Part shown: in pieces, positions 15,963 to 25,051 of the stretch
Position numbering within the stretch: the first letter of the stretch is position 1
How the letters are laid out: every line of letters begins with the position of its first letter
NCBI RefSeq assembly: GCF_002893625.1
Contig: NZ_PKMZ01000002.1
Location: forward strand, 62,001-126,000
DNA from: Mangrovicella endophytica
Lineage (GTDB): Bacteria > Pseudomonadota > Alphaproteobacteria > Rhizobiales > Rhizobiaceae
Length of the DNA: 64,000 bases
Direction of reading: 5' to 3'
Made by a program: the position numbers and the translations under genes
The notes under the pieces: generated by a model
What the model was told of the DNA's origin: nothing
The model's input: only the letters and a program-made list of their open reading frames with translations
Database searches by the model: none

Positions 15963-16904
15963 CTAGCGGATGCGCATGCCCGCCGCCTCGTCGTAGTGCA
16001 GCACCTTGTCGGATTTGGGCAGCGGCGCATCCGCTGCGCCGGGCGTCACACCATGCGGCCAGTCCGGCGGGCAGATCGCGACATAGCGCGCATAGCCGCC
16101 GAGGCCGCCCCCGAACTTCGGATAGCCGATCGCAACGAGCGCGCCCGTCTCCGGCACCTGGTCGAGATTGGCGACACCTTCCGCCTGCGCATAGCCGTTG
16201 TGCATCAGCCAGTGCTCGCCCTCGAGCGTCGGTGTCGAATCCGTATCGAGCGGCTCATGGCCGTGGAACAGGATATGGCGCTCGCCATGCAGGAACTTCA
16301 GGGCGTCCAGCGAGACGCCGGGAAATTCCTTCAGGGTCGCAAGCTTCGGGTCGGGCCAGGCCTTCGACCAGTCGGATCGCACGAAGACGACCGAGCCTTC
16401 GGGGATAGGGCCGTGCTGCTTTTCCCAAGCCTCGATATCGGCAACCTGCAGCGCATAGTTCGGGTTCGACTTCAGCTGCTCGACGATGGAGATGACGACG
16501 AGCGGGCGCAGCGTGTAGGTGGCGGGCAGCTCGTCGATCGCGGGGTATTCAGGCGCCCAGTGCGCCGGCGGGTCGAGCTGCGTGCCGAGCTGGTCGGTGT
16601 TCAGCTGGTAGGCCGTCGCTTCGAAGCCATGGGTGGCAAAGGAGAAGGTGTCGCCCTTCTTGGCGTAGCCCTCGAGGTCGCTGCCGGCCTTGGCAGGCGC
16701 GAAGGTCGGCGCGGCAAAGCCGGCCCAGACGGGGATCTTCGGCGTGATCGTATGGGTGAGGTCGACATATTTCGCCTTGGCGAAGGTCGACTGATACACC
16801 GCCCAGAGACCGTCGCCCTCGGCGGCTGAAGCGCCGACCGCGGTGCCGGCGACGAGCAGCGCCGGCAGCAGCAGCGCTCGCGAGATCTTCAACAGCATCG
16901 TCAT
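15963..16904 (-). CDS. Secreted cyclase-family protein (kynurenine-formamidase-like fold) with altered metal motif
   Basis: The 313-residue protein has a signal peptide (residues 1-28, ending GASAA) and the cyclase/KynB fold, whose members are Mn/Zn amide or lactone hydrolases. The hallmark metal motif HxGTHxDxPxH reads QLGTQLDPPAH here (residues 105-115). Both conserved histidines are replaced by Gln105 and Gln109, while Asp111 and His115 remain. Downstream segments such as GSVVFVRSDWSKAW and HGHEPLDTD keep the family layout. GAGGGG precedes the ATG at 16904. It may use a different metal set or be non-hydrolytic; the substrate is unknown. Confidence 0.85.
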   Translation of the reverse strand: MTMLLKISRALLLPALLVAGTAVGASAAEGDGLWAVYQSTFAKAKYVDLTHTITPKIPVWAGFAAPTFAPAKAGSDLEGYAKKGDTFSFATHGFEATAYQLNTDQLGTQLDPPAHWAPEYPAIDELPATYTLRPLVVISIVEQLKSNPNYALQVADIEAWEKQHGPIPEGSVVFVRSDWSKAWPDPKLATLKEFPGVSLDALKFLHGERHILFHGHEPLDTDSTPTLEGEHWLMHNGYAQAEGVANLDQVPETGALVAIGYPKFGGGLGGYARYVAICPPDWPHGVTPGAADAPLPKSDKVLHYDEAAGMRIR

Positions 16905-17095
16905 TCGTCCCCTCTCGATTGGCGCGCCAGATGGCGGGCCCGGAGGGGGAGGCTAGAACCTTTCACGGTCAGCTGGAAGCATTCTGACGGGTTCTCCTGG
17001 CTGCCGTTTGCCAGAGGCAAACAGGCGGGCCGGGTTTCCCGCTGGCGGGCGCCCTTACCGCGAACGGAGAGCACCGTCGTCAGCGCTGCCGGACC

Positions 17096-18667
17096 TCAGG
17101 ACTTTGAGACGTCCTTCAGCCGGAACAGGAAGGTCGGCTCGAGCCGAAGTCCCTCGACGCCAGGCGCCGTTGCCGCCTGCTGCTTCCAATGCGCGATGAA
17201 GGCCCAGGGGGCATCCTCATGGACGAGCTTCTGCACTTGCTTGTAGAGCTGTGCACGCTCCTCCTGCGACACGGCGCGATGGGCTGCGTCCAGCCGCTTG
17301 TCGACCTCCGGATTGGCGTAGCGCCCCGAGTTGAAGCCGCCGTCCTCCGGTGTCGCGCCGCTGCGCAGCGCCAGATAGGGCAGGGTGTCGGGATCGCTGG
17401 TCGTCCAAGCCATCTCGGCCATGTCGGCCTTGTCGCCGAGTCCCGGATTGACGTTGGAGAGGAATGTATTCCACTCATAGGTCTCGATCCGGACGTCGAG
17501 GTTCACAGCCTTGAGGTCTGCCTGAATCGCGCTGGCCATGGCAACGGGATCAAGCATGCCGGCGCCGCTCTCGGCGACATAGAAGGTCAGCGTCGCGCCC
17601 TCCGCGCCGGCTTCGCGGATGAGCTGACGGGCCTTCTCCGGGTCGTAGGGATAGGGCTTCACCGCGGGATCGCTGGCCCAGCCGAAGGCGGAGGGGATCG
17701 GTCCCGCAGCGATCTCCGCGCCCCCGCCGAGCACCGTTTCCACCAGCTTCTTCTTGTCGATGGCGTAATTGACGGCCTGCCGGACCCGCTTGTCCGAGAA
17801 GGGGCCGTGCCTGGTGTTGAGGATCAGGAACCAGAGATGCGGCGCGGTTGCCGATGCCGAGTCGATGCCGGCCGTGTCGGCGACCGGCTTGAGATCGGCC
17901 GGCGAGAGATCCGCCGCCACATCGAGCGCGCCTGAGCGCAGCGCCGAGACGCGGGCGGCCGCATCAGGGATGGGCTGGAACGCCGCCTTCGCGGTCTTGG
18001 CGCCGCCGTCCCAGTAGGTCTCGTTGCGCGTCAGAGAGACCGTTCCGTCAGCGCTCCAATCGGCGACGGCAAAGGCGCCCGTGCCGACGGGGTGGCGGCC
18101 GATGTCCTTGCCGTACTTCTTGACTGCCTCCGGCGAGACGATGAAGCCCGTCGGTGTCGCGAGATTGGAGAGGAGGGGAGCGAATGGCTCGCGAAGCCGG
18201 AACTCGACCTTGTCAGGACCAACCGCACGCACGCGCTCGACGGAAGCAAAGACGAAGGAGAGCGGGAAGGGGCCGGTCGAATGGAAGGGATGCTCCGGAT
18301 CCAGCATGCGCTCGAAGGTGAAGACGACCGCATCGGCGTTGAACGGCGTGCCGTCCTGGAACTTCACGCCGCTGCGCAGGTCAAACGTGTAGGTCAGCCC
18401 GTCCGGCGCGATCGTCCAGGATTTTGCGAGCGCGGGCTCCACCTCCATCGTTTCGGATTTGAACCGCACCAGGCCGTCGAAGAGGTTCACCAGGATGCGG
18501 AAGTCGGCCGTCGTTGTCGCGGCCTGCGGGTCGAGCGAGACCGGTGCGCCGGCTTGCGCGACCACGACCGTGTCGTCGGGGGTCGTCGCGGCGGCTTCGG
18601 CGAAGCTCGGCAGAATGACGGCAAGGCTGCAGAGGAAGGCGGCAGCCCATGTCCTGAAGGTCGGCAA
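17096..18667 (-). CDS. ABC transporter substrate-binding protein, peptide/nickel family (SBP_bac_5)
   Basis: The 523-residue periplasmic solute receptor belongs to the oligopeptide/dipeptide/nickel class. A TTG start at 18667 is chosen because AGGAG lies six bases upstream and the product then opens with a normal signal peptide (MPTFRTWAAAFLCSLAV... SFAEAAA). Family segments include YTFDLRSGVKFQDGTPFNADAV, the NETYWDGG stretch and VRQAVNYAIDKKKLVE. No permease or ATPase gene adjoins it, so it is an orphan receptor in this window. The next gene downstream, a secreted cyclase-family protein, lies in the same orientation after 191 bases. The ligand is not predictable. Confidence 0.92.
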   Translation of the reverse strand: MPTFRTWAAAFLCSLAVILPSFAEAAATTPDDTVVVAQAGAPVSLDPQAATTTADFRILVNLFDGLVRFKSETMEVEPALAKSWTIAPDGLTYTFDLRSGVKFQDGTPFNADAVVFTFERMLDPEHPFHSTGPFPLSFVFASVERVRAVGPDKVEFRLREPFAPLLSNLATPTGFIVSPEAVKKYGKDIGRHPVGTGAFAVADWSADGTVSLTRNETYWDGGAKTAKAAFQPIPDAAARVSALRSGALDVAADLSPADLKPVADTAGIDSASATAPHLWFLILNTRHGPFSDKRVRQAVNYAIDKKKLVETVLGGGAEIAAGPIPSAFGWASDPAVKPYPYDPEKARQLIREAGAEGATLTFYVAESGAGMLDPVAMASAIQADLKAVNLDVRIETYEWNTFLSNVNPGLGDKADMAEMAWTTSDPDTLPYLALRSGATPEDGGFNSGRYANPEVDKRLDAAHRAVSQEERAQLYKQVQKLVHEDAPWAFIAHWKQQAATAPGVEGLRLEPTFLFRLKDVSKS

Positions 18668-18878
18668 GCGGAACTCCTGATGCCCTGTCGGCGGCGGCAA
18701 GGCGATCGGAGCAGGCGCCGCCGATCAGAATCGGCAGCACGCCGCTGCCGCATGTGCCGGCCGCCGCGTCACGGTTGCGACGCCTCGGCGCCGTCGTGCA
18801 GGCGGCATGTCGCAGCAGAAGTTGCGCATGTTGTGGCGAGCTGGATCGGAACGCCGTTCGACCGGCGCCGATCGCGGT

Positions 18879-19241
18879 CTAGCTGAAGTCCAGGAAGTAG
18901 CCGAAGACGGCCAAGGCGATGCCGACAAGTGCGGTCGGGATGATCATGCTCTGCGGCTCGGGAACCGCCGGATCCGCGGCCTCGGCATCCGGCATGGGAT
19001 CGAGATGGAAGCCGCGGCGGCTGAGCCGGACGGCGGAGCGCTTCGGGATGAACGCCCTGATCCCGTAATCGGCAGGACCCGCGCTGAAGCTGGACCGCTG
19101 CCCGGCAGCGGCCGATGCCGGATCGCCCTCAGGCTCCTGGCGCGCAGCCTGTCTCACGGCCTCGCGACGCGCGGGCGGCGATGCGCACATCATGGACGGA
19201 TCGAAGCCGAAGCCCTCCGGGAATGCTTCGCCGCCGCGCAT
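18879..19241 (-). CDS. Small hypothetical protein with C-terminal membrane anchor
   Basis: The 120-residue protein has no recognised domain. The N-terminal two-thirds is polar, rich in Ala, Pro and Arg, and probably disordered. The C-terminal segment SMIIPTALVGIALAVFGYFLD is a single hydrophobic helix ending at the last residues, as in tail-anchored proteins. The ATG at 19241 is preferred because AAGGAG lies eight bases upstream; the frame extends further up to 19355 without a better signal. It is divergent from the aldolase gene. The ribosome binding site and tail anchor support a real gene; function unknown. Confidence 0.6.
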   Translation of the reverse strand: MRGGEAFPEGFGFDPSMMCASPPARREAVRQAARQEPEGDPASAAAGQRSSFSAGPADYGIRAFIPKRSAVRLSRRGFHLDPMPDAEAADPAVPEPQSMIIPTALVGIALAVFGYFLDFS

Positions 19242-19497
19242 CGTCCTGCTCCTTCCGCACTGATGATCAGCCTTAACGTGCATATTAAGGATTCGTTCAT
19301 CCGGCGTTCGTTGGCTGGCGCAGCGGGATTTTGGCGGTTCGGCAAGGCGCATCACCGTTCGCGCAAGTCACGGAAATCCTTAAACCGATTTTAATCCGGT
19401 GGCGGGCGCCGCCGCCTCTGGACGGGGCTTCCTCAGCTGCCCAGAAACACGATCACGACGCTGCGATATCGCCGGCGCGATCATCCTGGGGGGCCCG

Positions 19498-20412
19498 ATG
19501 CTGAGAACCGACACCGTCCGCAAGATCCTATCCTGGTACGAAGGCGAGAGCCCCGGCCTGAAGAGCAACTTGTCGCGTCTCCTGATGCATGGGCGGCTCG
19601 CGGGAACCGGACGGCTGGTGATCCTGCCCGTCGATCAGGGCTTCGAACACGGCCCGGCCCGCTCCTTCGCGCCCAACCCGCCGGCCTATGATCCTCATTA
19701 TCTCTATGAGCTGGCGATCGAGGCCGGCGTCTCCGGCTATGCCGCTCCGCTCGGACTGCTGGAGCAGGGCGCCGATACATTCGCCGGCGAGGTGCCGCTG
19801 ATCCTGAAGCTGAACAGCGGCAACTCGCTTGCCTCCGGCGCCAACGACCAGGCGCTGACCGGCACCGTCGAAGACGCCATGCGCCTTGGCTGCGTCGGCG
19901 TCGGCTTCACCATCTATCCCGGCTCAGACCATGCCTATGACATGCTGGAGGAGCTGCGCGAGATCAGCCTGAAGGCGAAGTCGCGCGGCTTGATGACGGT
20001 GGTCTGGTCGTATCCACGCGGCGGCAAGGTGACCAAGGAGGGCGAGACCGGCCTCGACATCATCGCCTATGCCGCGCACATGGCCGCGCTGATGGGCGCG
20101 ACCATCATCAAGGTGAAGCTGCCGACCGAGCATATCGACCTGAAGGAGGCGAAGTCCTCCTACGATCACCACAAGATCCGCGCCGCCGACGCAGCCGATC
20201 GCGTCCGTCACATCATGCAGGCGGCCTTCGCCGGCAAGCGGCTGGTGGTCTTCTCCGGCGGTGCGGCCAAGACGCGCGAGGAGCTGCTGGACGAGGTGCA
20301 GGGCATCCGCGACGGCGGCGGCAACGGCTCGATCATCGGCCGCAACTCCTTCCAGCGTCCGAAGGCCGAGGCGATCCAGCTCCTGAACGAGGTGATGGAC
20401 GTCTACGCCTGA
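19498..20412 (+). CDS. Class I fructose-bisphosphate aldolase, DhnA/archaeal type
   Basis: The 304-residue protein is of the DeoC/LacD/DhnA aldolase family. It would catalyse the reversible cleavage of fructose-1,6-bisphosphate by a Schiff-base mechanism in glycolysis or gluconeogenesis. Visible family segments are ILPVDQGFEHGP near residue 42, GVGFTIYPGS near 134, and ATIIKVKLP, which holds the candidate Schiff-base lysine (Lys205 or Lys207). The phosphate-binding VVFSGGAAKT and GNGSIIGRNSFQRP follow. A GGGGGG run just upstream supports the ATG at 19498. It stands alone, without other glycolytic genes. A related aldolase activity, such as 2-amino-3,7-dideoxy-heptulosonate synthesis, is less likely. 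Confidence 0.88.
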   Translation: MLRTDTVRKILSWYEGESPGLKSNLSRLLMHGRLAGTGRLVILPVDQGFEHGPARSFAPNPPAYDPHYLYELAIEAGVSGYAAPLGLLEQGADTFAGEVPLILKLNSGNSLASGANDQALTGTVEDAMRLGCVGVGFTIYPGSDHAYDMLEELREISLKAKSRGLMTVVWSYPRGGKVTKEGETGLDIIAYAAHMAALMGATIIKVKLPTEHIDLKEAKSSYDHHKIRAADAADRVRHIMQAAFAGKRLVVFSGGAAKTREELLDEVQGIRDGGGNGSIIGRNSFQRPKAEAIQLLNEVMDVYA

Positions 20413-20588
20413 GGCGGCACGACGCGGCCGCCCGAGTTCGGCCGTTGACATCCTCTGGATGAGGCGGCGCCTGATACTCGCTGCCTCACAGGTCGGGTCG
20501 GCCAGATGCCGCCGATCCGCGCTCGAGCTTGTCTCACGGCCAATCCAACGCGATGGACGGGCGACAGGGTGAGGCGTAGGCTGGCGCC

Positions 20589-21017
20589 ATGGCCGAGACG
20601 TTGTTCCGATGGTGCCGGTATGCCCTGCTGCCCCTCGTCCTCATCGGCGGGGCGTCCGGCGCAGCCTCGTCGGCCACGGCTGCGGAACTGCTGATGTTCG
20701 AGCAGCGCGGCTGCCCGTTCTGCGAAGCCTTCGACCGCGAGATCGCGCCGGATTATCCCGCCAGCCATGCGGGGAAGCTGGCGCCGCTGCGCCGCATCGA
20801 CATCCACCAAGACCGGCGCGGCGGCATCGCCGACCTCGACCCGGCCGTGTTCACGCCGACCTTCGTCCTCGTGGATCAAGGGCGTGAGATCGGGCGCCTG
20901 ACCGGCTATCCGGGCCGGCGCTGGTTCTATCCAGAGATCGATGCGCTGATCGATCGGCTGACCTCGGGCGGTCCCGTCTCGTCGGCCGGCACCGGCGGCC
21001 GCAGCCCGGTCCACTGA
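20589..21017 (+). CDS. Periplasmic thioredoxin-fold protein (SoxS-like)
   Basis: The 142-residue secreted protein has a signal peptide (about 1-31) and a single thioredoxin-like domain with the redox pair CPFC (Cys42 and Cys45) in LMFEQRGCPFCEAFDREI. The cis-proline segment reads VFTPTFVLVDQG. Relatives reduce or regenerate periplasmic cysteines, for example SoxS of thiosulfate-oxidation operons; no such genes are nearby. It converges on the cytochrome c gene and shares a 9-bp-stem hairpin with it. A role in cytochrome c maturation or general periplasmic thiol reduction is only a guess. Confidence 0.85.
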   Translation: MAETLFRWCRYALLPLVLIGGASGAASSATAAELLMFEQRGCPFCEAFDREIAPDYPASHAGKLAPLRRIDIHQDRRGGIADLDPAVFTPTFVLVDQGREIGRLTGYPGRRWFYPEIDALIDRLTSGGPVSSAGTGGRSPVH

Positions 21018-21042
21018 GGTCTGATCCAACGACGCCGCGACC

Positions 21043-21071
21043 GGCCCTGCCACCTTAGATGCGGCAGGGCC
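21043..21071. terminator. Hairpin between convergent thioredoxin-fold and cytochrome c genes
   Basis: GGCCCTGCC (21043-21051) pairs perfectly with GGCAGGGCC (21063-21071) around an 11-base loop. There is no T-tract on either strand, but it sits exactly between two convergent stops. Confidence 0.6.
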
Positions 21072-21082
21072 ATGGCCTCCAA

Positions 21083-21523
21083 TTACTGGCCGGCAGCCGC
21101 CAGCGCCGCGGCCGGATCCTGCGGCTTGCCGTTCTCGTCGAAGCTGGCGAGATAGGCGATGACGTTGGCGATCTCCTCCGGCTTCTTCAGGCCGGGGAAG
21201 GCCATCTTGGTGTCCGGCACCACGGCCTTCGGATTTTGCAGCCAGGGCGTCAGCTCGGCAGCAGTCCACTTGGGATGCGACTGCGCATAGGTCTTCAGGC
21301 CGTTGGAGAACTGATAATCCGGCACCGAAGCCGGAGCCTCGCCGACGATGCCGTTCAGCTCCGGGCCGATCTTGTTCTTGGCGCCTTCGCCGACGGCATG
21401 GCAGGCCTTGCACTTGTTGAAGACCTTCTTGCCGGCCTCTGCATCGCCAGCCTCCTGCGCCCTCGCATGAGGCGCTACCACAAGGGCCATCACAGTCGCT
21501 GCGATGAAAACTGCACTACGCAT
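21083..21523 (-). CDS. Class I soluble c-type cytochrome
   Basis: The 146-residue periplasmic electron carrier has a signal peptide (1-22, ending PHARAQ) and the heme site CKACH at residues 38-42. The probable axial Met107 lies in DTKMAFPGL. The flanking GKKVFNKCKACH and ELNGIVGEAPASVPDYQFSNGLK are typical of the mitochondrial-like cytochrome c2/c552 group. The ATG at 21523 is chosen because GGAGG lies five bases upstream; the longer frame to 21598 lacks a start signal. It probably shuttles electrons between the bc1 complex or dehydrogenases and oxidases. Confidence 0.94.
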   Translation of the reverse strand: MRSAVFIAATVMALVVAPHARAQEAGDAEAGKKVFNKCKACHAVGEGAKNKIGPELNGIVGEAPASVPDYQFSNGLKTYAQSHPKWTAAELTPWLQNPKAVVPDTKMAFPGLKKPEEIANVIAYLASFDENGKPQDPAAALAAAGQ

Positions 21524-22107
21524 GCATCCTCCGACACCATGGGCACCCACCCTGGAACGGCTACAATATGAGCGGGTATCGCCGACTGGCAATGCCACTC
21601 GGAGGACGGGTCGATGGCTGGCGAGTAGCTGCCTTAATCCGGCTTGAGTCGCCGCTGCCGATCAGACCACGAAGCCAGTGACGATGCTGCCTTCCGCGAA
21701 ATCCGCATGGCTCGGTCACGGCAAAGGGCTCGGTGAGGAAGCTGTTGCTGAACGGTCACAACTGCTTCGGCAAGCCTTGAGGGCCAAGGGTCATGACGCG
21801 CCAAACGGGCGCTAAGCGCCTGCTTTTAACGGATTTGGCGCCTTTCGACACCTGTCATTAACATTGCATTTTAAACAAGTCGCAAGGCTTCGGCTTTAGA
21901 CCTCGTTCACGACGCTGCTGCCGCCCCACTTTTTCGAGTGGCCAATCGGCAACAGGGCGAAACGGATCCAAATCTTGCCATTGTTAGGGCACGACCCCGA
22001 TCCATAAATCACCGCGAACCCGAGCAAACGGGTCCGCAAATCGGACGGGACGAGGAAACCTCTCGTTCGTACAAACATCGCCTCGGCGATCACATGGAGT
22101 ATCAGTC
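21524..22107. other. Divergent intergenic region upstream of the porin gene
   Basis: No gene is supported in these 584 bases. An AT-rich zone at about 21828-21880 (with TTAACATTGCATTTTAAAC) is the likely promoter of the rightward porin gene, which would have a leader of about 200 bases. Short frames on both strands in this stretch lack ribosome binding sites. Confidence 0.5.
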
Positions 22108-22860
22108 ATGACACGTCTTTCCCTTCTCCTGGCCTCGGTCGCCTTCGTCGCCACGCCGGCTCTCGCCGCCGACATCATCACCGAGGAGCCGCCGGCTCCG
22201 GCTCCGGTCGAGATCATGGCCCCGACCTACACCTGGTCCGGCCTCTACATCGGTGGCCAGGCTGGCGTTGCCTTCGGCAATGACGGCAGCTCGTTCTCGT
22301 CCGACGCCATCGACTTCGACGGCGACGACAGCAGCGACGATGCCGGCTTCGTCGGCGGTCTGCATGTCGGCTACGACTGGCAGGTCAACAACTGGGTGTT
22401 CGGTGCCGTTGCCGACATCAACTACATCGACGCCAGCAGCTCGACCGACTTCACGGCCGGCGGCGCCGACTTCAGCGTCGACAACGACATCGACTACTTC
22501 GGCACCGTCCGCGGTCGCCTCGGCTACGCCTTCGACCGCGTCCTGGTCTACGGCACGGGCGGTCTGGCCTATGCCGGCGTCGACAACGACGCGTCCACCC
22601 CGGCCACGCCTGGCGTGACCTACAACACCGACAACGACGAGGCCGACTTCGGCTACAGCGTCGGCGGCGGCGTCGAGGTTCTCGCGACCCAGAACATCTC
22701 GTTCGGCGTCGAGTACCTCTACACCAACCTCGGCAGCAACGACTCGTCGGTGACGGCGGTTGACGACGCGACGGGCGCTGAGCTCTTCACGGTCGACTCC
22801 GACAACGACGACCTCGACTTCCACACCGTGTGGGCCAAGGCTTCCTACCGCTTCAACTAA
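22108..22860 (+). CDS. Outer-membrane beta-barrel protein, Omp25/Omp31 family
   Basis: The 250-residue protein has a signal peptide (residues 1-20, ending PALAA) and an eight-stranded porin-like barrel of the alphaproteobacterial Omp25/31 type. It has the family opening YTWSGLYIGGQAG near residue 43 and ends with the outer-membrane signature ASYRFN, a C-terminal aromatic-x-Asn variant. The loops are unusually rich in Asp, Asn and Ser (for example DFDGDDSSDD), so the surface should be strongly acidic. The mature N-terminus has a proline-rich stretch, EEPPAPAPVE. GGAG precedes the start. Two hairpins follow the stop, the second a strong terminator. Confidence 0.92.
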   Translation: MTRLSLLLASVAFVATPALAADIITEEPPAPAPVEIMAPTYTWSGLYIGGQAGVAFGNDGSSFSSDAIDFDGDDSSDDAGFVGGLHVGYDWQVNNWVFGAVADINYIDASSSTDFTAGGADFSVDNDIDYFGTVRGRLGYAFDRVLVYGTGGLAYAGVDNDASTPATPGVTYNTDNDEADFGYSVGGGVEVLATQNISFGVEYLYTNLGSNDSSVTAVDDATGAELFTVDSDNDDLDFHTVWAKASYRFN

Positions 22861-22902
22861 GCGGATCGGCCGGAGCGGCAACGCTCCGGCTCTTGCCTGA
22901 AG

Positions 22903-22936
22903 AAACCCGTCGGCTCTCGCGAGCCGACGGGTTTTT
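22903..22936 (+). terminator. Strong intrinsic terminator after the porin gene
   Basis: A 14-bp perfect stem (22903-22916 with 22921-22934) has a TCGC tetraloop and a T-run at 22932-22936. A second hairpin with a 9-bp stem (GCCGGAGCG / CGCTCCGGC) lies just before it at 22869-22890. Confidence 0.92.
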
Positions 22937-23056
22937 GCGTTTGAGGAGTCGCTGATCAGACGGTCAGCCGCCGCATTGAGGGATGAGGACAGTCGGCCAT
23001 CCTTCGGGCCTGATGAACTGCGGCTGCCGGTGAACCGGTCAGGTGCAGGCCGCCCG

Positions 23057-24007
23057 TCAGCCGGCGAGGGGCGCCAGGCCGAGGTTGCTGCGGCGCGGCA
23101 GGTCCGCTCCGCGCCGCGAGCAGGTGACCGCCGCCGCCCGCGTTGCAAAGGCGATGAGCTCTCTCATGGCGTCGCGATCGAGATCGGCCACGGCCTGCCG
23201 GCTGAGGCGGCCGTCTTCGGCGAGCTTTGCCAGCAGCGCGGCCTGGAAGGTGTCGCCCGCGCCCACCGTGTCGACGACGTTGACGCGCACGCCCGGCGTT
23301 TCCGCTCCCTGGCCGGAGGCGGTCGCCGCGATCGCGCCATTCTCCCCGCGCGTCACGACGGCCATGGCCGCGCCGGCGCTCGTCCAGTCGGCCAATACGG
23401 CATCGATCGACCGTCCAGGATAGAGCTGCTGGAGATCCTCCTCGCTCGCCTTGACCAAGGTGGCGAGCGGCGCGAGCTCCGCGACCTTGGCGCGCCAGAC
23501 GTCGAGGTCCGGCTCGATCGAGGCCCGGATGTTCGGATCATAGGAGATGAAGCAGCGCTCCCGCTCCTGGCGCGCCAGGGCGGCGAGGGCGGAGGCCGTC
23601 GGCTCCGTCACCGTCGAATAGGAGGCAAGATGAACGGCTTTGACGCCGTCGAACGTCTCCGGCACGTCGCTGACTTCAACCGAGCGATCGGCCGTCCCTT
23701 CGATATAGAAGCTGTAATGCGGCACGCCGGCGGGATCGAGCGAGACCATGGCGAGCGTGGTGTTGCGGGTCGTGGGCACGAGAAAGCGCTGGTCGATCGC
23801 CTCCATCTCCATGAAGGCGCGGATGCGGCGGCCGAACAGGTCGTCCGACATCTTGGTGAAGAAGCCGGCGGGGTGGCCGAGACGCGCGAGGCCGAGCGCG
23901 ACGTTCAGCGGCGAGCCGCCGACACGGCCCGCCAGCGCAATGGACGAGACGTCGCCGCCATCCTGCGCAAAAAGATCGAACAGCGCGTCGCCGCAGCTCA
24001 GAAACAT
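23057..24007 (-). CDS. PfkB-family carbohydrate kinase (fructokinase-like)
   Basis: The 316-residue ribokinase-fold sugar kinase transfers phosphate from ATP to a sugar hydroxyl. Both PfkB signatures are present: an N-terminal glycine-rich GGSPLNVALGLARLG and the C-terminal DTVGAGDTFQAALLAKL with the catalytic Asp. Sequence features resemble fructokinases (starting FLSCGDALFDLF). The ATG at 24007 is chosen because GGGAGA lies upstream; 22 extra in-frame residues to 24073 look non-coding. It is alone, with no transporter nearby, so fructose is only the likeliest substrate. Confidence 0.9.
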   Translation of the reverse strand: MFLSCGDALFDLFAQDGGDVSSIALAGRVGGSPLNVALGLARLGHPAGFFTKMSDDLFGRRIRAFMEMEAIDQRFLVPTTRNTTLAMVSLDPAGVPHYSFYIEGTADRSVEVSDVPETFDGVKAVHLASYSTVTEPTASALAALARQERERCFISYDPNIRASIEPDLDVWRAKVAELAPLATLVKASEEDLQQLYPGRSIDAVLADWTSAGAAMAVVTRGENGAIAATASGQGAETPGVRVNVVDTVGAGDTFQAALLAKLAEDGRLSRQAVADLDRDAMRELIAFATRAAAVTCSRRGADLPRRSNLGLAPLAG

Positions 24008-24146
24008 GGCGCATCTCCCACCGGCATCGTCGCTCCCGGCTAACAGGAAATGCGACGGCGGAAAACTGGCCATGCATGCTGCGGCGCAGAGTTCTCAGAG
24101 GCTGCGCGAGGAAGAGGGCGTCTCGATCGCCGGAGGACAGCGAGGG

Positions 24147-24890
24147 TCAGGTCAGCAGCCCGTAGGTGCCGAAGGCCGGCACTTTCACCGCAAGGCGCAT
24201 CGGATCGATGCCGGCGACAAGGCCGAGGATGTTCACCTCCAGGCCCGACTTCAGCCCGACCGTGACGCCGGCATAGCCGAAAAGCGAAAGGCGCAGGTCG
24301 TGGCGATCCTCGTCGACGGAGATCAACTGCCCGTTGGCGGGATAGTCGCGGCCGACGGCGGCAGGCGGCAACGCTACGTCGAGGCCGGGGACCGCGCGCA
24401 GCACATAGGCCACGAAGGTATTGGAGTTCGGTCCGGGGAAGATCGTGTAGCCGCCACGCATCGCATATGGGTATTGGGCGATCGCCTGTCGCACCTTCGG
24501 GATCAGCGCCTCGGCCGCCGTACCGGTGAGGGCGAGCACCACGCGCGGTTCGTTGGAGTACCAGCGTCCATCGGCAGGATAGCCGTTGTGGCGGATCGGA
24601 TTGCCCCAGCCGACCTTGTCCCAGCGCTCGTAGGAGCGGGCACCCTTCTCCTTCACGACGATCCAGGAATGCTCCGAGATCGCGCCCTTCAGGCCGCCGG
24701 TGCGGGCGGCAAGAATGTAGACGGCGGCATCTCCGGTTTCGGTGGCAGCCGGCAGCAGCCGCGCCGAGGCCCAGTCGGCGTCGTGCCAGGATTGCGGATG
24801 GCTGCCCACCCACCAGAGGACGGCGGCAAGGGCCGCCGGCAGCAGATAGATCAGCGCGAAGGCGAGGAGAAACAGCTTCAAGGCGCGCAT
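24147..24890 (-). CDS. DUF3750 domain-containing membrane-anchored protein
   Basis: The 247-residue protein has one N-terminal hydrophobic helix (about 5-28), serving as a signal anchor, and a DUF3750 domain. Conserved-looking segments are SHPQSWHDADWASA near 30, EHSWIVVKEKGARSYERW near 73 and IFPGPNSNTFVAYVLR near 150. The FPGPNSNTF stretch with the preceding histidines hints at a cysteine- or histidine-based hydrolase fold, but the family has no proven activity. It is divergent from the asparaginase gene with 161 bases between. Confidence 0.85.
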   Translation of the reverse strand: MRALKLFLLAFALIYLLPAALAAVLWWVGSHPQSWHDADWASARLLPAATETGDAAVYILAARTGGLKGAISEHSWIVVKEKGARSYERWDKVGWGNPIRHNGYPADGRWYSNEPRVVLALTGTAAEALIPKVRQAIAQYPYAMRGGYTIFPGPNSNTFVAYVLRAVPGLDVALPPAAVGRDYPANGQLISVDEDRHDLRLSLFGYAGVTVGLKSGLEVNILGLVAGIDPMRLAVKVPAFGTYGLLT

Positions 24891-25051
24891 TCGGTCCAGG
24901 TGGTTCGGTCATGAGGCCGGAGGATGGATGGAGGTGAAGGCTTGGCAGAATGGACGAGGGCAAAGCGAGCGAGACAAGGCTTCCACGTCGCCGTGAAAGC
25001 CTTTAGACGCAATGAGATAGGCAGCGGCGGCAGCGAAAACGAGGGCATGCA

